Assembly: GCA_008508345.1 (NCBI GenBank)
Contig: QNGE01003241.1
Span: forward strand, 1-64,000
Reading direction: 5' to 3'
Source of the DNA: Paragonimus westermani
Taxonomy: Eukaryota; Platyhelminthes; Trematoda; Plagiorchiida; Troglotrematidae
DNA: 64,000 bases
The notes under the pieces are model-generated. The model searched no databases. It worked only from the letters and a program-made list of their open reading frames with translations, and was not told where the DNA came from. Shown here in pieces: positions 50,541 to 61,859 of the stretch. The first letter of the stretch is position 1, and each line of letters begins with the position of its first letter. The position numbers and the translations under genes are program-made.

Positions 50541-51060
50541 TTGTAACTTGACCTACGACCTATGAGCGCGCAAACAGATAACGGAACAACGAGTAATGGT
50601 ACGGTGGATAACCGAACGACGGCTAACGGTGATAAACTACGGACTACGGAGTAGACAAGGTTAATTCGTAACTTCCCGGTCGGCCCACCCACCCGAGGCT
50701 AAGGCTTGAACACAGGAAAAAGACTGGCCTTCAGACAGAGCTCCCCTTCCGTCACTCATTTCGAAGACAAGATGGTCGCAAGCTGGTTCACATTTGAAGG
50801 GTTTGTGAACAGAAAGCAAGGTCAGACAGTGGACCAGACAAAAATCCAGAAGGTACAGTGATGGTCCACTTAAAAGACGAGTCTGTAGGCGGGATGCTGA
50901 AAAAGGGTACGAAAGCTGAGAACGCGCGTGAAGGGCGGAGACTTGTATGACGTGCCAATTGTGAAGGTCACTTAAAACCAGAGTTAGACCTTGTGCAAGG
51001 CAAACGAAATGAAATTTTTGAGGATTTAGAGACTTCCAAGAAGAATCCAAGCGCATGTTC
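50541..51060. other. Low-complexity and GC-richer stretch of unknown nature
   Basis: Bases 50571-50650 are an imperfect array of short units such as GATAACGGAAC, GGATAACCGAAC and GCTAACGGTGA. They are followed to about 51050 by sequence richer in G and C than its flanks, with a 131-codon minus-strand frame (51056-50661). No family recognised. Confidence 0.35.
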
Positions 51061-51607
51061 AGTAATAATCAAATATGTGGGGATTACAACGGACACATTG
51101 AGAATGAAACCATAATCTTATGAATGCAAGGCGATTCAGCTGGATTGACAAGATGGTTCATATTGTTACACCCTCAGTCGCTCAGTCATCTCTAGGAAGA
51201 TAAGTTGGGCATCACCTAAAGCTGCGGCTAGATAACTGGCCACTGAAGATGCGTACGTTTGTGTGAAAGTGTACAGAATCTTATGGTTGGATCAAGATAG
51301 AGAATTTGATATTTGTTAGGATTGGTCGGTGAGCAACGGGTGTCTGTTGTGTTGACGGATTTTGTTAACACAATTCAAGCATGCATTCAGATATGACTCA
51401 AGACCGGTATTGATAGAAGTGTATATAAAGCTGCTGGGAAGAACCAAAAATGTGGGTCTGTACAAACGTTTCCCTGGAAAGCTGATAAAAGCTGTGAGAG
51501 AATGGTACACCAACTGAAGAGGTATGCAGACTGATGAATTTCGATGTGTTGGGAAACATCCTTCCAACTGAACCGGGAGAAAAATGAACCCCTTCGAGAT
51601 TTATGAA

Positions 51608-51612
<5 letters not shown>
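51061..51612. other. No recognised gene
   Basis: Spacer before the TA microsatellite; nothing seen. Confidence 0.35.

Positions 51613-51651
<39 letters not shown>
51613..51651. repeat. (TA)n microsatellite
   Basis: An almost pure run of about 19 TA units, about 215 bp left of the conserved part of hammerhead element copy 4. Confidence 0.95.
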
Positions 51652-51653
<2 letters not shown>

Positions 51654-51919
51654 CGAGCCGATGTACGTCACGAGTTGAAGTAAATCCCTGTTGTTTGAAT
51701 GATACAGTCTAAGTGTGAGACATATCTGATGTATGTATCCTTGGGCGCTGCTGTCGGCGCCATTGGTATTGTTGTTTTCAACGAGGAGCATGAAAATTTA
51801 CAAAATCCGAAATACTCTAAGACTGCTCAAAACCATTTGACATTTAACGTTGGAAATCACGCATATTTGATCGGAGCCTTCGCATTCAAATGGACTTTCC
51901 AATCAACCTCCTTCGAAAA

Positions 51920-51975
51920 CAAGCAACACGCTCCAGTTTCGCTCTCATTAGAACTCGTCAATAGTACATATCATT
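51920..51975 (-). ncRNA. Antisense hammerhead module of copy 4 (degraded)
   Basis: Identical to the antisense module of copy 3, with the same loss of the C at the start of CTGACGAG and the same CG at the cleavage site. Confidence 0.6.
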
Positions 51976-52212
51976 ACCACGACCCGCACCAGAACTCAGG
52001 CCACGCTCTCATGAGTCCTAATCACGGGATTATCAACTGCGGTTAACAGTCAGTAATTGTGTCTCATATGGAGACGATCGAGCAACCTGACCATTATTCA
52101 CATGCGAACGTGGTTCGGCGTTCACGCATGATAGGTCGGTCGTGCCCAGTGTGGGGCAATGGAGCAGTGGTCAACAGGGTCGGATTTCTAGTGCTGTCCG
52201 CGGCAAGCATAT

Positions 52213-52257
52213 GCAATACTGATGAGTGCTAACAGGGACGAAACTCGAGTCTGGTGT
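52213..52257 (+). ncRNA. Hammerhead ribozyme, copy 4 (intact core)
   Basis: Same sequence as copy 3. The core is CTGATGAG (52219-52226) and CGAAA (52239-52243), stem III is ACTCGAGT (52243-52250), the expected cut is after C52251, and stem I pairs 52213-52218 with 52252-52257. Confidence 0.85.
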
Positions 52258-52372
52258 TTCATTTCTGAAGAGTCTATCTGGAACATCTACTTGAGTACGA
52301 AAGCTGCATTTGGATGTGAGTTATGTGCAGCTTGAAGTTAACCAAATCCCCCAGTACCCATCAGTAACCATT

Positions 52373-52859
52373 TGACCATTAATTTCAAATCAAATACTGT
52401 GTTGTGATAACTTCGAACTGAAACGTGTCAGAAAAATACTAAAACCATATTACTTGCTTGCCTGAATATGCAGTTCTTTCTAATGATGTTGTTTCACTTA
52501 AGTAAACTGAGAGTAGAAAATGAGACAAGATAGGTCGTTTGGAAATATCGGTGATCGTTGTCATGTGGAAGGACAACGTTGTTTGAGCATTTGTGTTATG
52601 TTCTGCTGATGAAGTTATCACCTAGTAGACTAGTTAAGATGAGAATGTTGTGTTCAGTCAGTTGAAAAGGTGAGGAAGCTGATACTACTGATAAGTGGTT
52701 TTGCACTCGTTTAGACTCAGGCGAGGGGGGATTAGGAACTGGAACTACAGTTGCTTACACAGTCAAAGCCTTCATCCAGTAGTGCACCAATCCTATAAGC
52801 TTTGCTTCAATCGGGTCGAATAAAGTAAACTGGGTGAGTTGGTACTCTTCAGTCGATTC
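52373..52859. other. No recognised gene
   Basis: Spacer between the fold-back element and the SINE cluster. Nothing recognised. Confidence 0.35.
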
Positions 52860-53008
52860 TGGGCTTCTAGCGTGGCTTCTTAGCTCAGCTAATAGAACAC
52901 TTGCGGTCTCTGGGCGTGTCGTTTCCGTTACTTATTCAATTCCAGACAAGATCCAGACTTTTTCCAATCCGGTTTCTTCGGAAATTGATATTGTACTACT
53001 GATGAGTA
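52860..53008 (+). mobile_element. tRNA-like SINE, copy S1 (diverged)
   Basis: CTTAGCTCAGCTAATAGAAC (A-box region, near 52879) is followed by TTCAATTCCAGACAAG (B-box region, near 52936) and a tail with CCAATCCGGT and GAAATTGATATTG. The upstream body is not clear. Confidence 0.5.
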
Positions 53009-53290
53009 GTGTGGCAGATTTATGATTTTAGGTGAGACCGAATTGTGAAAAGTCAGGGCTTCGGCTGGATTCGAACCAGCGACAGACACGGCATGTCTCA
53101 ACGCGGTAAACGTTCTACTAGCCGAGCTACGAAACCACACCAGGAGCTCGAAAATTCCACATTTGGACTCTATTATCCACCCGTCCTACTGTCTCATGGA
53201 ATCCACCAAATGATTCAGGGGATCGACTGCCCCGACAGGATTTCTCAAACAGTTCACACTGGAATCCACCAACGCCACTGCCGAAGCCCT
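53009..53290 (-). mobile_element. tRNA-like SINE, copy S2
   Basis: Minus-strand copy. The tail is at 53026-53066, the B box GGTTCGAATCC appears as its complement near 53068-53082, and the A-box region complement lies near 53115-53130, so A and B boxes are spaced as in a tRNA. The body extends to about 53283. It is the left arm of a large inverted repeat with S3. Confidence 0.75.
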
Positions 53291-53352
53291 GACTTTTAAC
53301 AATCGGGTCTCATTTAAAATCATAAATCTGTCACACTACTCACCAGTACTAC
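53279..53352 (+). repeat. Extra SINE tail between S2 and S3
   Basis: GCCGAAGCCCTGACTTTTAA through ATAAATCTGTCACACTACTC is the inverted complement of 52994-53066. A second, tail-only SINE piece therefore abuts the head of S2, giving nested inverted repeats. Confidence 0.65.
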
Positions 53353-53364
53353 GATTTCTATGCT

Positions 53365-53645
53365 CAGCAGCGGTGTTGGTGGATTCCAGCGTGAACTGTT
53401 TGAGAAATCCTGTCGGGGCAGTCGATCCCCTGAATCATTTGGTGGATTCCATATGAGACAGTGGGACGGATGGGTAACAGAGTCCAAGTGTGGAACTTCC
53501 GAGCTCCTGATGTGGTTTCGTAGCTCGGCTGGTAAAGCGCTTGCCGCGTTGAGACATTTTGTGTTTGTCGCTGGTTCGAATCAAGCCGAAGCCCTGATTT
53601 TTCACAATTCGGTCTCGTCTAAAATTGACATTGCCCTGGCGACAA
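53365..53645 (+). mobile_element. tRNA-like SINE, copy S3
   Basis: Best-preserved plus copy. The body runs from GTTGGTGGATTCCAGCGTGA (about 53374) to the GAGCTC landmark (53501). The A box is TAGCTCGGCTGG at 53521-53532 and the B box GGTTCGAATCA is at 53573-53583. The tail is GCCGAAGCCCTGATTTTTCA followed by ATTCGGTCTC. The two boxes suggest an internal RNA polymerase III promoter. Unusually for a tRNA-derived SINE, about 150 bp of conserved body lies 5' of the tRNA-like part. Confidence 0.75.
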
Positions 53646-54638
53646 ATAGTTATCAGTAATGAGTTATCGACATATCTCAGTCATCTAAACGATTTATGTA
53701 GGACAGCGAGTGCGCGTGTTTAAATGTGCGGCCGAGTCATATTTCTGGCATTTTTGTCTTGCGCCAACTAAACCTGATTTTATCCAACTAAGTAATAAGA
53801 TACATCTTCTAATATTTTGATTTTAGTTTGGTGAGGTTTCAGACATTACGCAGCCCTTTTGGACCATATATTGTGTTGAATATGCCTTCTGAGCTTTTCG
53901 ATCAGAAATAACGCAACTTGGAACGCATTTATGAACACCGAATAGTATTTCCGATTATACCTATTAAATTATACAGCAGAATAAATAAAGGTCCTTCTGC
54001 TTGTGCCCGCTCCAACTTCGAGCCATCTTTCTTGCTAGTACTGTACGTACCAACCAGACTTGACTAAATTCATCCTCCAAATGTTACTAATTTCCCTGGT
54101 TTTCCTGTGTTAATGAAACACAAAAGGCAAGAATAAGCTAGCTACACATGGTGATTTGGATGAGCCCACTTCAGTTTCACGTTAACTATATAGTTTCTAG
54201 AAGATTGGTCCACTTTCCACCGTCTTCTCTAGGTAAACGTATAGTAAGCATCCAAACTGAAACTTCTGTCACTGGTCCTCTTCATGTGTCCGCTTGTCGT
54301 CTGCTTTCTAGATGAACGTGCACACACTACTCAACGATCAATTGATTTGTAATACAAGTTCAGAGACTCACGTTCTCGTTGATACAGCGCACTCAGTCAG
54401 ACAGACATACAGGCATACCGGGTGTGTCGGTATGGTTCTCATGTGAGTGAATGCATTGAGACAGACAACACTTGTTCAGGTTGACACCCTACCGTCAAGC
54501 ACACTGAAGCTAGTGCTGCAATCAGCTGTTCTGCACATTACAAACGCTTAGGAATCGATAAGTGGACTATTGTATGTACACCTTTCAACAGCCTCATATC
54601 ACAGTCGTTCTTGTGTGCGTGTAGCATCAAGATTTGAA
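53646..54638. other. Upstream region of the tegument gene
   Basis: About 1 kb between the SINE cluster and the TATA box. No repeat recognised; regulatory sites would be expected here but none can be named. Confidence 0.35.
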
Positions 54639-54646
54639 TATAAAAG
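54639..54646 (+). promoter_or_regulatory. TATA box candidate for the tegument gene
   Basis: TATAAAAG, 110 bases before the chosen ATG, would give a 5' leader of roughly 80 nt. The match is perfect but the assignment is inferred from position. Confidence 0.5.
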
Positions 54647-54755
54647 CTTCCCACTGGTACTCGCAGACCGCGGCAAAACAGTTCAAGCGTCGGGAGCAAA
54701 TTGCACACGCACGCCAAGAAAAGTTAGATATACATCTCCGATCAAAACTACCAAC

Positions 54756-55914
54756 ATGAGTATGGGAAGAATGCATGATGTGGAAAAGATGATCGATCTG
54801 TTCATGGAGATAGACAAGAATGATGATGAGACTGTGGACAAGAAAGAACTCACAGATTTCTACAAAGCACGAGGGGTCAGTCAGGAACAAATAGACGTAA
54901 GCATACGCAGTGTTAATTGTATACTTATGACGTTTTATTACACTTAGTAACCCTGATGGTAAACACTATGATGGTTAATCGAATCCTTAAAGACCTGACC
55001 TAGTTGCGAAATAACTCTCTTCTGACCGCTTACAAGACTTATAGTTCAGATAATTGAGGCATATAAACCGAGGTTTTCGTAAACATACTAGTTCGCGTTT
55101 AGCAGACAAACCGTGTTTTTTCAGTCGCCACTTCATAGCTTCTGATACATGTGCGTGTCCTTACTATACTTTACATTTCAGGATTGGATGAAGAAGTTTG
55201 ACACAAACGACGACGGCAAAATCACCTTGATGGAATTTTGTCGAGGTCTTGGAATTCGTGCTGATGAACTGTAAGTCTGACTGAGATTTTCATGCATGCC
55301 ATCTTGAGTCGTTCATACACCCGGTACAATGTAACCATTCGGACTATGGGTGAAGTATTGTCAAGTTGAAATTCAATGGTACTAACCTGTTATGTTACAC
55401 AATAGGCATATGAAGACTGACGTGTAAGGATGAATGCTTAAATAATCATGTTTACAAATTGTGGTCTAGCCAGATTACCGTATTTACTGAATTTCATTAT
55501 GCAACCAGAGACAAGGTCAATTGTGATTTAATACGAATCAATCGCTCTGCGCACTTTCGTTTTTTTCGTATCAGCCGAACGGAGAAAGGCTATCGTGATG
55601 AACAGCGTGCTGGTAAAGCACCGAAAGTCGCCAGCGACATCGAAATAGTGGCCAGTACAATGGCTGATTATCGAAAGGTGGCACTTACCGAGAAATTCAA
55701 AGAGTTGGTCAAGCAACATGATGGAAAAGAGAGCGAAATGAACCAAGTTGCGTTGGAATTCAAAAGTTACTTGGATGAGAATTACGGTCGAGTGTGGCAG
55801 TGTGTCATTCTAACCGGATCCTATTGGATGCACTTTTCTCATGAGCCCTTCCTGTCAATACAGTTTAAGTACGGCAAGTATATCGCCCTGGCATGGCGTA
55901 CACCACAGGGCTAG
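54756..55914 (+). CDS. Tegument-allergen-like protein (EF-hands plus dynein light chain), three exons
   Basis: Exons 54756-54896, 55182-55270 and 55575-55914 join to 570 bases: 189 residues plus stop. Donors are GTAAGC and GTAAGT, acceptors TTTCAG and TATCAG, and phases 0 and 2 fit exactly. EF-hand 1 is residues 20-31 (DKNDDETVDKKE) and EF-hand 2 is 54-65 (DTNDDGKITLME); both keep all calcium-binding positions. Residues about 100-189 are a dynein-light-chain domain with YGRVWQ, SYWMHFSHEPFLSIQFKY and LAWRTP. This architecture and length (about 190 residues, 21-22 kDa) match the trematode tegument allergen-like family, including the schistosome 22.6 kDa antigen (established knowledge). These proteins sit in the tegument, bind calcium and are targets of host IgE. 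Two in-frame ATGs follow closely (codons 3 and 6); the first is chosen as the longest start after the TATA box. Which family member it is cannot be told. Confidence 0.92.
54897..55181 (+). other. Intron 1 of the tegument gene
   Basis: 285 bp, GTAAGC to TTTCAG, phase 0, falling between the two EF-hand loops. Confidence 0.88.
55271..55574 (+). other. Intron 2 of the tegument gene
   Basis: 304 bp, GTAAGT to TATCAG, phase 2, separating the EF-hand part from the linker and dynein-light-chain exon. Confidence 0.88.
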
Positions 55915-56389
55915 CTGCCGAGACGCGTTCAACACACCCTGTCCAGAACAACCCAACACAACCCCAGGACCATGACTCATTCATCTCGTGTGTTCCGATA
56001 TTTATGGTTCTCTTGTTCTCTCTACGTAATAGTGAAACAATTCATGTTCAAAAAATCGTTCCCACCATTGATTTTACTCTGTTTGGAATATGACCTCGAG
56101 GTCCTGAGTGATCACAAGACTCAACTATTGATCACCTGTCTCATATGAATGAACATGGTTAGACTTAGTGTTAACCGGTGTGATCAACACCTCCATTACA
56201 CTGTACCAGTAACTATTAGCTAACTTAGTTTGTAGCGCCAAATACTATCTTCATTCGGAGTCAATAAGTCACGGTACATCAATGCCATCAGGACCTATAG
56301 TGAACTGTCCGAATGCTTGCAGTAAACGTTAAATCGATCTTTTTTCCTTGATTGCGGTGTACCGGAAGAGATCCTACTAATTCCAGTCA

Positions 56390-56395
56390 AATAAA
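56390..56395 (+). terminator. Poly-A signal candidate
   Basis: AATAAA about 475 bases after the stop codon. It is the first canonical hexamer I noticed downstream; a shorter 3' UTR using a variant signal is possible. Confidence 0.4.
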
Positions 56396-59300
56396 CGCAT
56401 GATATATGAAATACCGTACGGGTGAAGTCTGTTTTGTAGATACTGTTACGTTTCGTTAGTAATGTGTAAAAAAGAAGCCTTAGATATATTCAATCTATGA
56501 TTACCAGGGTAGATGTAATAGCTAAATCAAGTTTGCCATCACCCGCTGTTACTGTTTTCAGATATTCAATACAGTCTGCACAATTAGTTTACGGCTGATA
56601 GCAGGCTGCCTCTTGAGACCCTAGGCTTAGCTGTACACACAGAATTCTGCTCGAGGATAGATACTACAACAATGCTGTTACTCAGGTCTAAAACAGGGTA
56701 GACAATCTTGGCCACCTAAGGCACCAGTAGCATATAGTCGAGACAAGAATGAAACGTACGTTTAGGCACTGGTCGGCGTAGCAGTTGAGAGGGACAGGAA
56801 TTAGGTTAGAGACGAGCAATGAAAGCATTGAAATCACAGGATATTTTGATTGGAACCTGCGCCTTCGAAACAAATTAAAACTCACAGACTGTTTGATTTA
56901 CCAGTCGAATCTGTTCGAAATCCAAACGATTGTGTACGTTCCTGTTTTGAACCAAGATGGTGTTCATAATATCCCGGATGACTGAAATCTCATTATCCAC
57001 AACAACAAGAACTCAGTTTTGGCAAACCATGTAGGTTGTTTTTGGGAAGGCATGAAAATATTGAGAGTAAACTGCTATATACATCAACAGAAAGGTAGAA
57101 TGTGATGACAGATTATAGACTGACCTTTTTTGGACATCACGTTGGTATTAGTTTAGACTGGTGTAACAAAAGAACACAAATGAACAGAACAGTCCACAAA
57201 GAACAGGTACAGCTGCCCGAGAAGAGCGTGGATCGGATACGAGACCTTAGCTTCAAGTAGGGGCTTTCAATTCACCACATTTTAAAACCGTATGGTAAAC
57301 AAATTTGAGGCCTTACATGAATTCAGTTCCCTGGGAAGTACAGTAGATTGGTCATTTAGGATCGCACCGACTGGTTTACACATTGGCTATGAAAGGAATC
57401 ATTGAGGGTATAACAGTTTTAATGAACAGCTACCACGTGATGAAATCTGATACATAACTGACTAACAAATCTAGTCAGTGGCTTGCTCAGCTTTCCTGAG
57501 AAGAGAATGGTGCGCCATAGGTTTGTCTCCTGGACCAAACAACCATCACTCGGGTCCTGATGAGATTGAGTGTGTTTGTGTTGAGGCGCTTGCCAACAAG
57601 TCATAGTTGATGGAATGCACATCAAACCTACGCCTAGTCGGTAGTCACTGGGATGCGTGACTGATACTCTTCAGTAATGACCTACTATCCACCCCATAGC
57701 GGACCGTACAACCATTAAAATAGATACCATCCTTAGATGAGGAACTGAAGCTCATTGAATCGTGCGAATGCGGCAAATCTTATCAGTGTTTTGTCACAGT
57801 AACTGGTGAATGTCACCGGTGGCCACTCTAGAGTCATGTCGTTGCATGACAACAAGCGCTAAAATGTGCTTCATTCACAAATTCCTCAAATGTTTTCCGT
57901 CTTTTAGTTCCAATCGCACGCAAGTTTTGTTATTTGTAATGCAATTGTCTTCCGTCAGTTTACGATCGTTCCGCAATCACCATAACAAGAGACAGGCACT
58001 CAAAATTGCATTTCCTGTTTGAAAATCTGTGATACTATGAAACACGAAGAGCAGCCTTGGGGAGGTTAAATGACGAAGTTTGAACTCCTGTCTACTTTGA
58101 TCGCCCTCACGAAGTAAGGTTCGCAAACCCGCCCAGTGTGATGGTGAAATGTTTACCATCCAGGAGTCAAACTAGGCGAACAACCGGACGCCGAGAAGAA
58201 GCAGTCTATCAAATTTCATTCGTCACTATTGTTGTCCTGGAACCACCTTGGCTCTGGATTTTTGCAACATTACAAGGTATACCTATCAGCAGCAATGCTG
58301 TCTGAGCTGCCACATTCCATGATGATTATACAGTAACGAAAGCACGGTGAACACCGGAAAAACTGATTAGTAGGTGTTAAGTAATACGATTAGCAAAGAG
58401 ATCAATACCCACCCGGTCTTAATAACAGATGATCGCATCAGCTTTGGTTCACCTTCCTTCCCAGCTTTCGACATTACTTTGTTTTTTATGCCAAATTCAG
58501 TTTAGTGCCACACCATGACCGTGCAATAAGGAAATCCAGTCAAGAACGCATAACCGATCACAAACTACACGTTTGTAGTTACACTACGTCACGGAGGCCT
58601 GAAACTCGAATACTAGAGGATTAAGGTCGCATCATGGGTGATCTCTGATCTGTTTGGCAAATTACGGAAAACGGTAGAACCTGTATGCCTGATATCGTTA
58701 AGGGGCGATATATGGTGTCAGCCAGCTGTCCTCGAAAAGAAGTCGTTTGTGTTATTTACAGGAGATGGACTAATGGTGTGACAGTCAATGTATTTATCCA
58801 GACCGGTAGTTGTACGCACTCCGTGCACCTGCGAGGTGGACCCATTGTTCACAACCTCAACAGCCTATCAACGTCATTCTGAAGATCAATCACATTCATG
58901 CCAGATACATTCAATTTACGGCCTAATTTTTCCGGAATATAATACATTACACATTAATACACATACATTACACAGACGCCCATAACATACTAAAGACGAT
59001 ATTCTGCCTGTAATATGATAAAGCAGTCACCAGAAGTAAAGGGCAATTGGGTAGCAGTTGGGTATCCATTGTGAAAAAAAGCTCAGTCTACTGAGTAATG
59101 GACGTGGATTAAACAAACAGCTGAGAAGGATGAAGCGAGTTTTATTTCAACAACTGCTAAAAATCTTTCTCATGCTCGCATAAAACACTCGCCTACGACA
59201 GGATTCCGAAAATTTTAACAGAATACCCGCAGTTACTAGAATACTCCTTCGTGTACTGATCACCATTGGTTTATACACTGTCATCGGCCTCTCCCAATGG

Positions 59301-59869
59301 ACTCTAGGTTTGAGATGGTATCAGTACAAAAGTTCGTTGGTGTGAAACCGGGCGATCTCGGTAGCTATTCAATGACCTCTTATCTGTCGGCTAGTGGCTG
59401 ACGGAGTGTACCCACGAGACAGTTCTGTTCTATAAGTGAATAGTGTCAGGCAGCGCCATTCTTATAAAGCCAAACAGGGTTCCAAATGCCTAGCTACTCT
59501 AATGCCTGAACTGAATTCCGTTATAATGTTAACTAAGGGTGAGCTGGTATAAACCTAAAACGAGTATTCGAGAAATACACATGATCGGATAATTATGGTT
59601 CTAAACCATCTTCCAGCCACTTGCCTTCGAATGATAGAGGAATGACCGGAGTTGAGTATTTGCTAAGCGTCCCATTTTGGTAAAACCAGAATTCATCGGA
59701 GAAAAGGTTTGAATAAATTCGTTGCTGTGCAACCGCGACATACAACTTGTTTCACGCGTATCCGCATAGCTTAATGCATTTATTACACTGTCCTCCGATA
59801 AGAAGACCTGAAGTGAGGTTTTTCAGTCTTTTCCGCGTAGACACTCGAAAATTAGTGAGCTTTTGAATC
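56396..59869. other. No recognised gene
   Basis: About 3.5 kb with only short open frames. No repeat copy recognised. Confidence 0.35.
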
Positions 59870-61430
59870 GGCTAACAGACATTTTTCTGAGGGTAAGCGG
59901 TGACATTTTCAGACTTCATGGGTTTATATTTCATTGGTATTCGTTGTTCATCGATCGCTTCTTGGAGCATCATAAAGTGTTTTAGTTTGTGAAAATCTGT
60001 CACCCACACTTCAAACTGTAAGACAAACAACGGGTCGCATGCTTGACTGCCTACCATCTGTGTAACTAAGTTGGCGAATCGGTGATTGTCTCTCAAATAA
60101 ATACTATCTCAATGAGTTTTCTTACCTTCAAATGGCCTTTTTCAGTTTGTCTGGTTCTGACATGTTGAAAGCGTCTGCCATCATCGTGATTAGTGAATAA
60201 CCTGATAGTGCGGGGGACGAAGTGAATCTTTATGGGATTGACATCTATGTCCATAACATCCTACCCACTCGACTGTTCAACCACTCAAGCTGCGACTTAC
60301 ACTTGGTCGATTCAGGGTGAAAATGATACACGCCGAAAAAACAAACAAAATCTTCGAGCACTTTGTAGGTGATTTCGTTACCTTAGGTCTGACTTAAGCG
60401 TTTCAGGTGTTTCGAGGTATTTGATCGGACAGTGATTGCTGACGTACACAACACTGGTCAAGCATTGTCTGTTTAATGTGCGCTGTTCATTCGTACTTTT
60501 TAACGAGCGTGTTGATTGTTGTCCAGTCAGATGTTTTATTCTGTTCACCCTCAGTACCATCATGATCTTTTGCTGAACTGTGTGCTAGAATCGAAAGTAA
60601 TAAAACTGTTTGTCACGCCAACCTGTCTTGCTTGTCAATTTGTTCTGTTTTTGATCTTCAATTTTTATTAGAGTGCTCAGGAAATTTCGAGCGGATGCTG
60701 GTTAAGAACAAAAATACGTTTAAGCCACACGGCACTGATGTTATCGATCAGCAGTTTGGTGGTCTGGTTACGGAATCGCGAGTGAGGTAACGATCGACGC
60801 TGAGGACATCATTCTGCATTGCGGACTGATTCACTGGGTTAAATCGCTATTCCGGTATATTCGTTCACACGGGGTGCCATGAACTGTTGAAGGTTGTCCA
60901 ATCGAATGATTACGGTAAACAGGCACGATCTGACACGTTCACTGAATATGTACTGATAAGTCCAATATCGGAAGTTGGTCACGACTTGGTGAAGAGCATT
61001 CAGGACAAGGTGTACATGAATCTTTTACATCAGGCCTGTCATACGGAGTGAGAGGTTTTCCATAGAAGGCCCACGAGCAGAAGCACGCACGTAAACAGCA
61101 ATCTAATGGGGATTTCTTGTGTTTTTCAGCATGTCCCACTGGGTTCAAGTAAACACGATCCGATGATTGCCGAAAATAGTTAGTCGGGTCCAATGGTTTA
61201 ACCAGCACAGAGTATGTGCAAATTTTGTCATGGATTTCGGCGCACTAATGGTGTGCTGTTTGTTAGATGCCTCTGCGACCAAACACTCTATGTCACCCTG
61301 TTCGTCTTGGATTGGCAACCTGTTTAATTTTTGACAAGCTGGTGAACATCGTATATGGGAGTGTCTTGTGAACAGCTCTCTCCGTTTTGTTTTTATTTTC
61401 TGAAATCGCGCCGACATAAATGAACCCCAT
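59870..61430 (-). mobile_element. Ty3/Gypsy LTR retrotransposon remnant (RNase H to integrase)
   Basis: Read on the minus strand. QDEQGDIECLVAEASNKQ near 61310-61250, followed by a W-L-H-RL-IFGNHRIVFT pattern to 61147, fits the RNase H region (QDEG---VAYASR--- to F-VRT). GNEITYKVLEDFVCFFGV and YHFHPES, then EWLNSR and GRML, near 60385-60270, fit the integrase core (QGNEFTS--FEDFC--LGI--T-PYHPES------NR---ML). The first integrase aspartate block reads SQT-stop and is destroyed. A 74-codon frame at 60096-59872 could be the integrase tail. Stops and frameshifts are frequent. No LTR was found. The integrase match is the stronger of the two. Confidence 0.5.
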
Positions 61431-61859
61431 CGCAGTTTACACTGTGGAACGTTTCGTCGTGATATTCTGTTCTGCTAGAGCCAAGCGGAAGGGTCCTCAC
61501 GATGTCTGGCTTTCATTCCTAATCATTTAGCTGTCAAAGTGGAAAATATCACTCTCTAATGATACATGAAAGACTTCGAACTGTATGTTTTAGACCAAGA
61601 GTCTAGGGAAATCACTCAGATCGGTTTGACCGCAGTGAACCTCGTTTGATCACTGTTAATTTTTCACCACGAGTTCCTCAAGAAATGTCGTCCCGTTTAA
61701 TTCCGTTGCTGAAGTGATAAAAGAGGTCAAAGACAGTTCTTCGGAAATGAAACTCGTATGTAAGCTTTAATCTCTCATGATCCTCTAACAGAATAAGGAA
61801 TTCTTGTTTCTAATAAATGGATCGAGAAGAACACAGCATTATGAGAAAGTTGATCACCT
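61431..61859. other. Spacer, nothing seen
   Basis: No RT core of the Gypsy element could be recognised here, although it would be expected on this side. Confidence 0.35.

Larger units (their letters stand above)
51867..52372 (+). mobile_element. Fold-back hammerhead element, copy 4
   Basis: Near-duplicate of copy 3 in the same orientation about 12.1 kb away. By eye, 51867-52349 matches 39742-40224 with one difference (A to G at 52336) and no indel. Similarity to the left of 51867 is weak, and identity fades after 52349, where the ending AACCAAATCC gives way to divergent sequence. An open frame of 115 codons across the element (51699-52046) is incidental. Confidence 0.8.

Noticed and set aside
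51699..52046. 115-codon plus-strand frame as a gene
   Set aside because: It crosses the boundary of hammerhead element copy 4 and reads through the antisense ribozyme module; only part of it recurs in copy 3.
53068..53132. Possible genuine tRNA genes (A and B boxes at 53.1 and 53.55 kb)
   Set aside because: The boxes lie inside a repeated unit with conserved flanks and no clean acceptor stem, so they are tRNA-like SINE parts.
57557..57590. CTGATGAG as a hammerhead core
   Set aside because: No CGAAA at a suitable distance and no stem I.
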